Shown piece after piece: positions 61,690 to 64,000 of a stretch of 64,000 nt of DNA (its first letter is position 1; every line of letters begins with the position of its first letter). Position numbers and translations under genes: made by a program. The DNA is from Terriglobus sp. TAA 43. Lineage in GTDB: Bacteria > Acidobacteriota > Terriglobia > Terriglobales > Acidobacteriaceae. The stretch lies in contig NZ_JUGR01000004.1 of the NCBI RefSeq assembly GCF_000800015.1, positions 184,197 to 248,196 of the forward strand, written 5' to 3'. The notes below the pieces were generated by a model that was given only the letters and a program-made list of their open reading frames with translations, made no database searches and was not told where the DNA came from.

Positions 61690-63783
<2,094 letters not shown>

Positions 63784-63812
63784 TTCGTCTTAGTTTCCAG
63801 TCTTAGTAGTTT

Positions 63813-63842
63813 GGGAGGGCACGGCTTCGGCTGTGCCCTCCC
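63813..63842 (+). terminator. TTCG-loop stem-loop after fusA
   Basis: GGGAGGGCAC pairs with GTGCCCTCCC, extended by GGC-TTCG-GCT, the same tetraloop style as the ahcY terminator. The T tract is poor, so it may reduce rather than stop reading into tuf. Confidence 0.6.
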
Positions 63843-63919
63843 GCAAGTTTCACGAGGGATTTACCTCGTAGTAGTAAATTTCATACTTTGCCCGCAGGGC
63901 ATGAGGGAGCAAGAGAGCA

Positions 63920-64000
63920 ATGGCGAAGGAAAAATTTGACCGTAGTAAGCCTCACGTAAACGTTGGCACGATTGGTCATATCGATCACGGCAAGACGACG
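63920..64000 (+). CDS. tuf: Translation elongation factor Tu, N-terminal part
   Basis: The first 27 residues before the window ends: [20 protein letters not shown] followed by IDHGKTT, which is the EF-Tu G1 loop. EF-Tu brings aminoacyl-tRNA to the ribosome. GAGGGAG lies about 12 bases, and AGAGAG directly, before the ATG. It follows fusA by 136 bases, with a possible extra promoter (TTTACC at 63860 and TACTTT at 63884, 18-base spacing) in the gap. Confidence 0.97.

Overview
The window looks like chromosome of an acidobacterium of the Acidobacteriaceae type (Terriglobus, Granulicella, Edaphobacter). This is inferred from gene content, not from a database search. The clues are a TIGR03435-type secreted protein (15121-15975, a family expanded in Acidobacteria), intergenic units carrying TTCGCTTCGCTCAGAATGACG (about 780-955), a moderately GC-rich Gram-negative gene set, futalosine-pathway menaquinone synthesis (mqnA), and many exported proteins sharing one acidobacterial beta-rich domain. 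Both ends cut a gene: a DUF1801 protein at 1 and tuf at 64000. I see no IS element, prophage, integrase, CRISPR array or tRNA. Short intergenic gaps, ATGA overlaps and strong stem-loops between convergent genes are typical of stable core chromosome.

Region by region. 1-16.7 kb: activated methyl cycle genes metK and ahcY around a RodZ-like protein and a secreted GH5-like hydrolase; then small exported proteins, a DsbA-like thioredoxin, a TolC-type channel, an MFS exporter, a Tat-exported class A beta-lactamase, a YihY/BrkB membrane protein, pyruvate kinase, a TIGR03435 protein and a phosphoesterase. 17-24.5 kb: a large unrecognised two-TM protein, an orphan OppD-like ATPase, an acyltransferase-3, an ArsR-SRPBCC-DoxX operon with a clear palindromic operator, alaA and an O-methyltransferase. 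24.5-31.5 kb: a minus-strand run with fabD, a structured intergenic element, an SDR, and HspR overlapping a GT21/HpnI-like glycosyltransferase. 31.5-43.8 kb: an envelope sugar block (two divergent ArnT-like GT39 paralogues and an ArnC-like GT2), then Ppx/GppA, a tightly overlapped UbiA-like/methyltransferase/SixA operon, a GH57 branching enzyme and a BON lipoprotein. 44-57 kb: YtxH and DUF948-like proteins, mnmA with a cysteine desulfurase, typA, the SRP RNA gene ffs, fabH, a VTT/DedA protein, mqnA, a CSS-EAL phosphodiesterase and an S9 peptidase. 57-64 kb: a secreted LssY_C/beta-barrel protein, a DUF4239 protein, and the str operon rpsL-rpsG-fusA-tuf with a promoter and a long leader.

Working links: MetK makes SAM and AhcY removes the SAH left by methyltransferases. 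The cysteine desulfurase can feed sulfur to MnmA. The GT2 protein probably charges a polyprenyl-phosphate sugar that the GT39 pair uses in the periplasm. FabD and FabH both serve fatty-acid initiation but are far apart.

Start codons were often moved inward where a Shine-Dalgarno or ATGA overlap decides them: TTG for metK, typA and fabH, GTG for rpsL, fusA, the GH5-like gene and arsR, and possibly CTG for the YihY gene. No single locus is clearly a new system. The best candidates for a second look are the LssY_C-barrel protein, the UbiA-like/methyltransferase/SixA operon, the structured element at 28.5 kb, the palindromes at the pyk, alaA and arsR promoters, and the hairpins inside the str operon.
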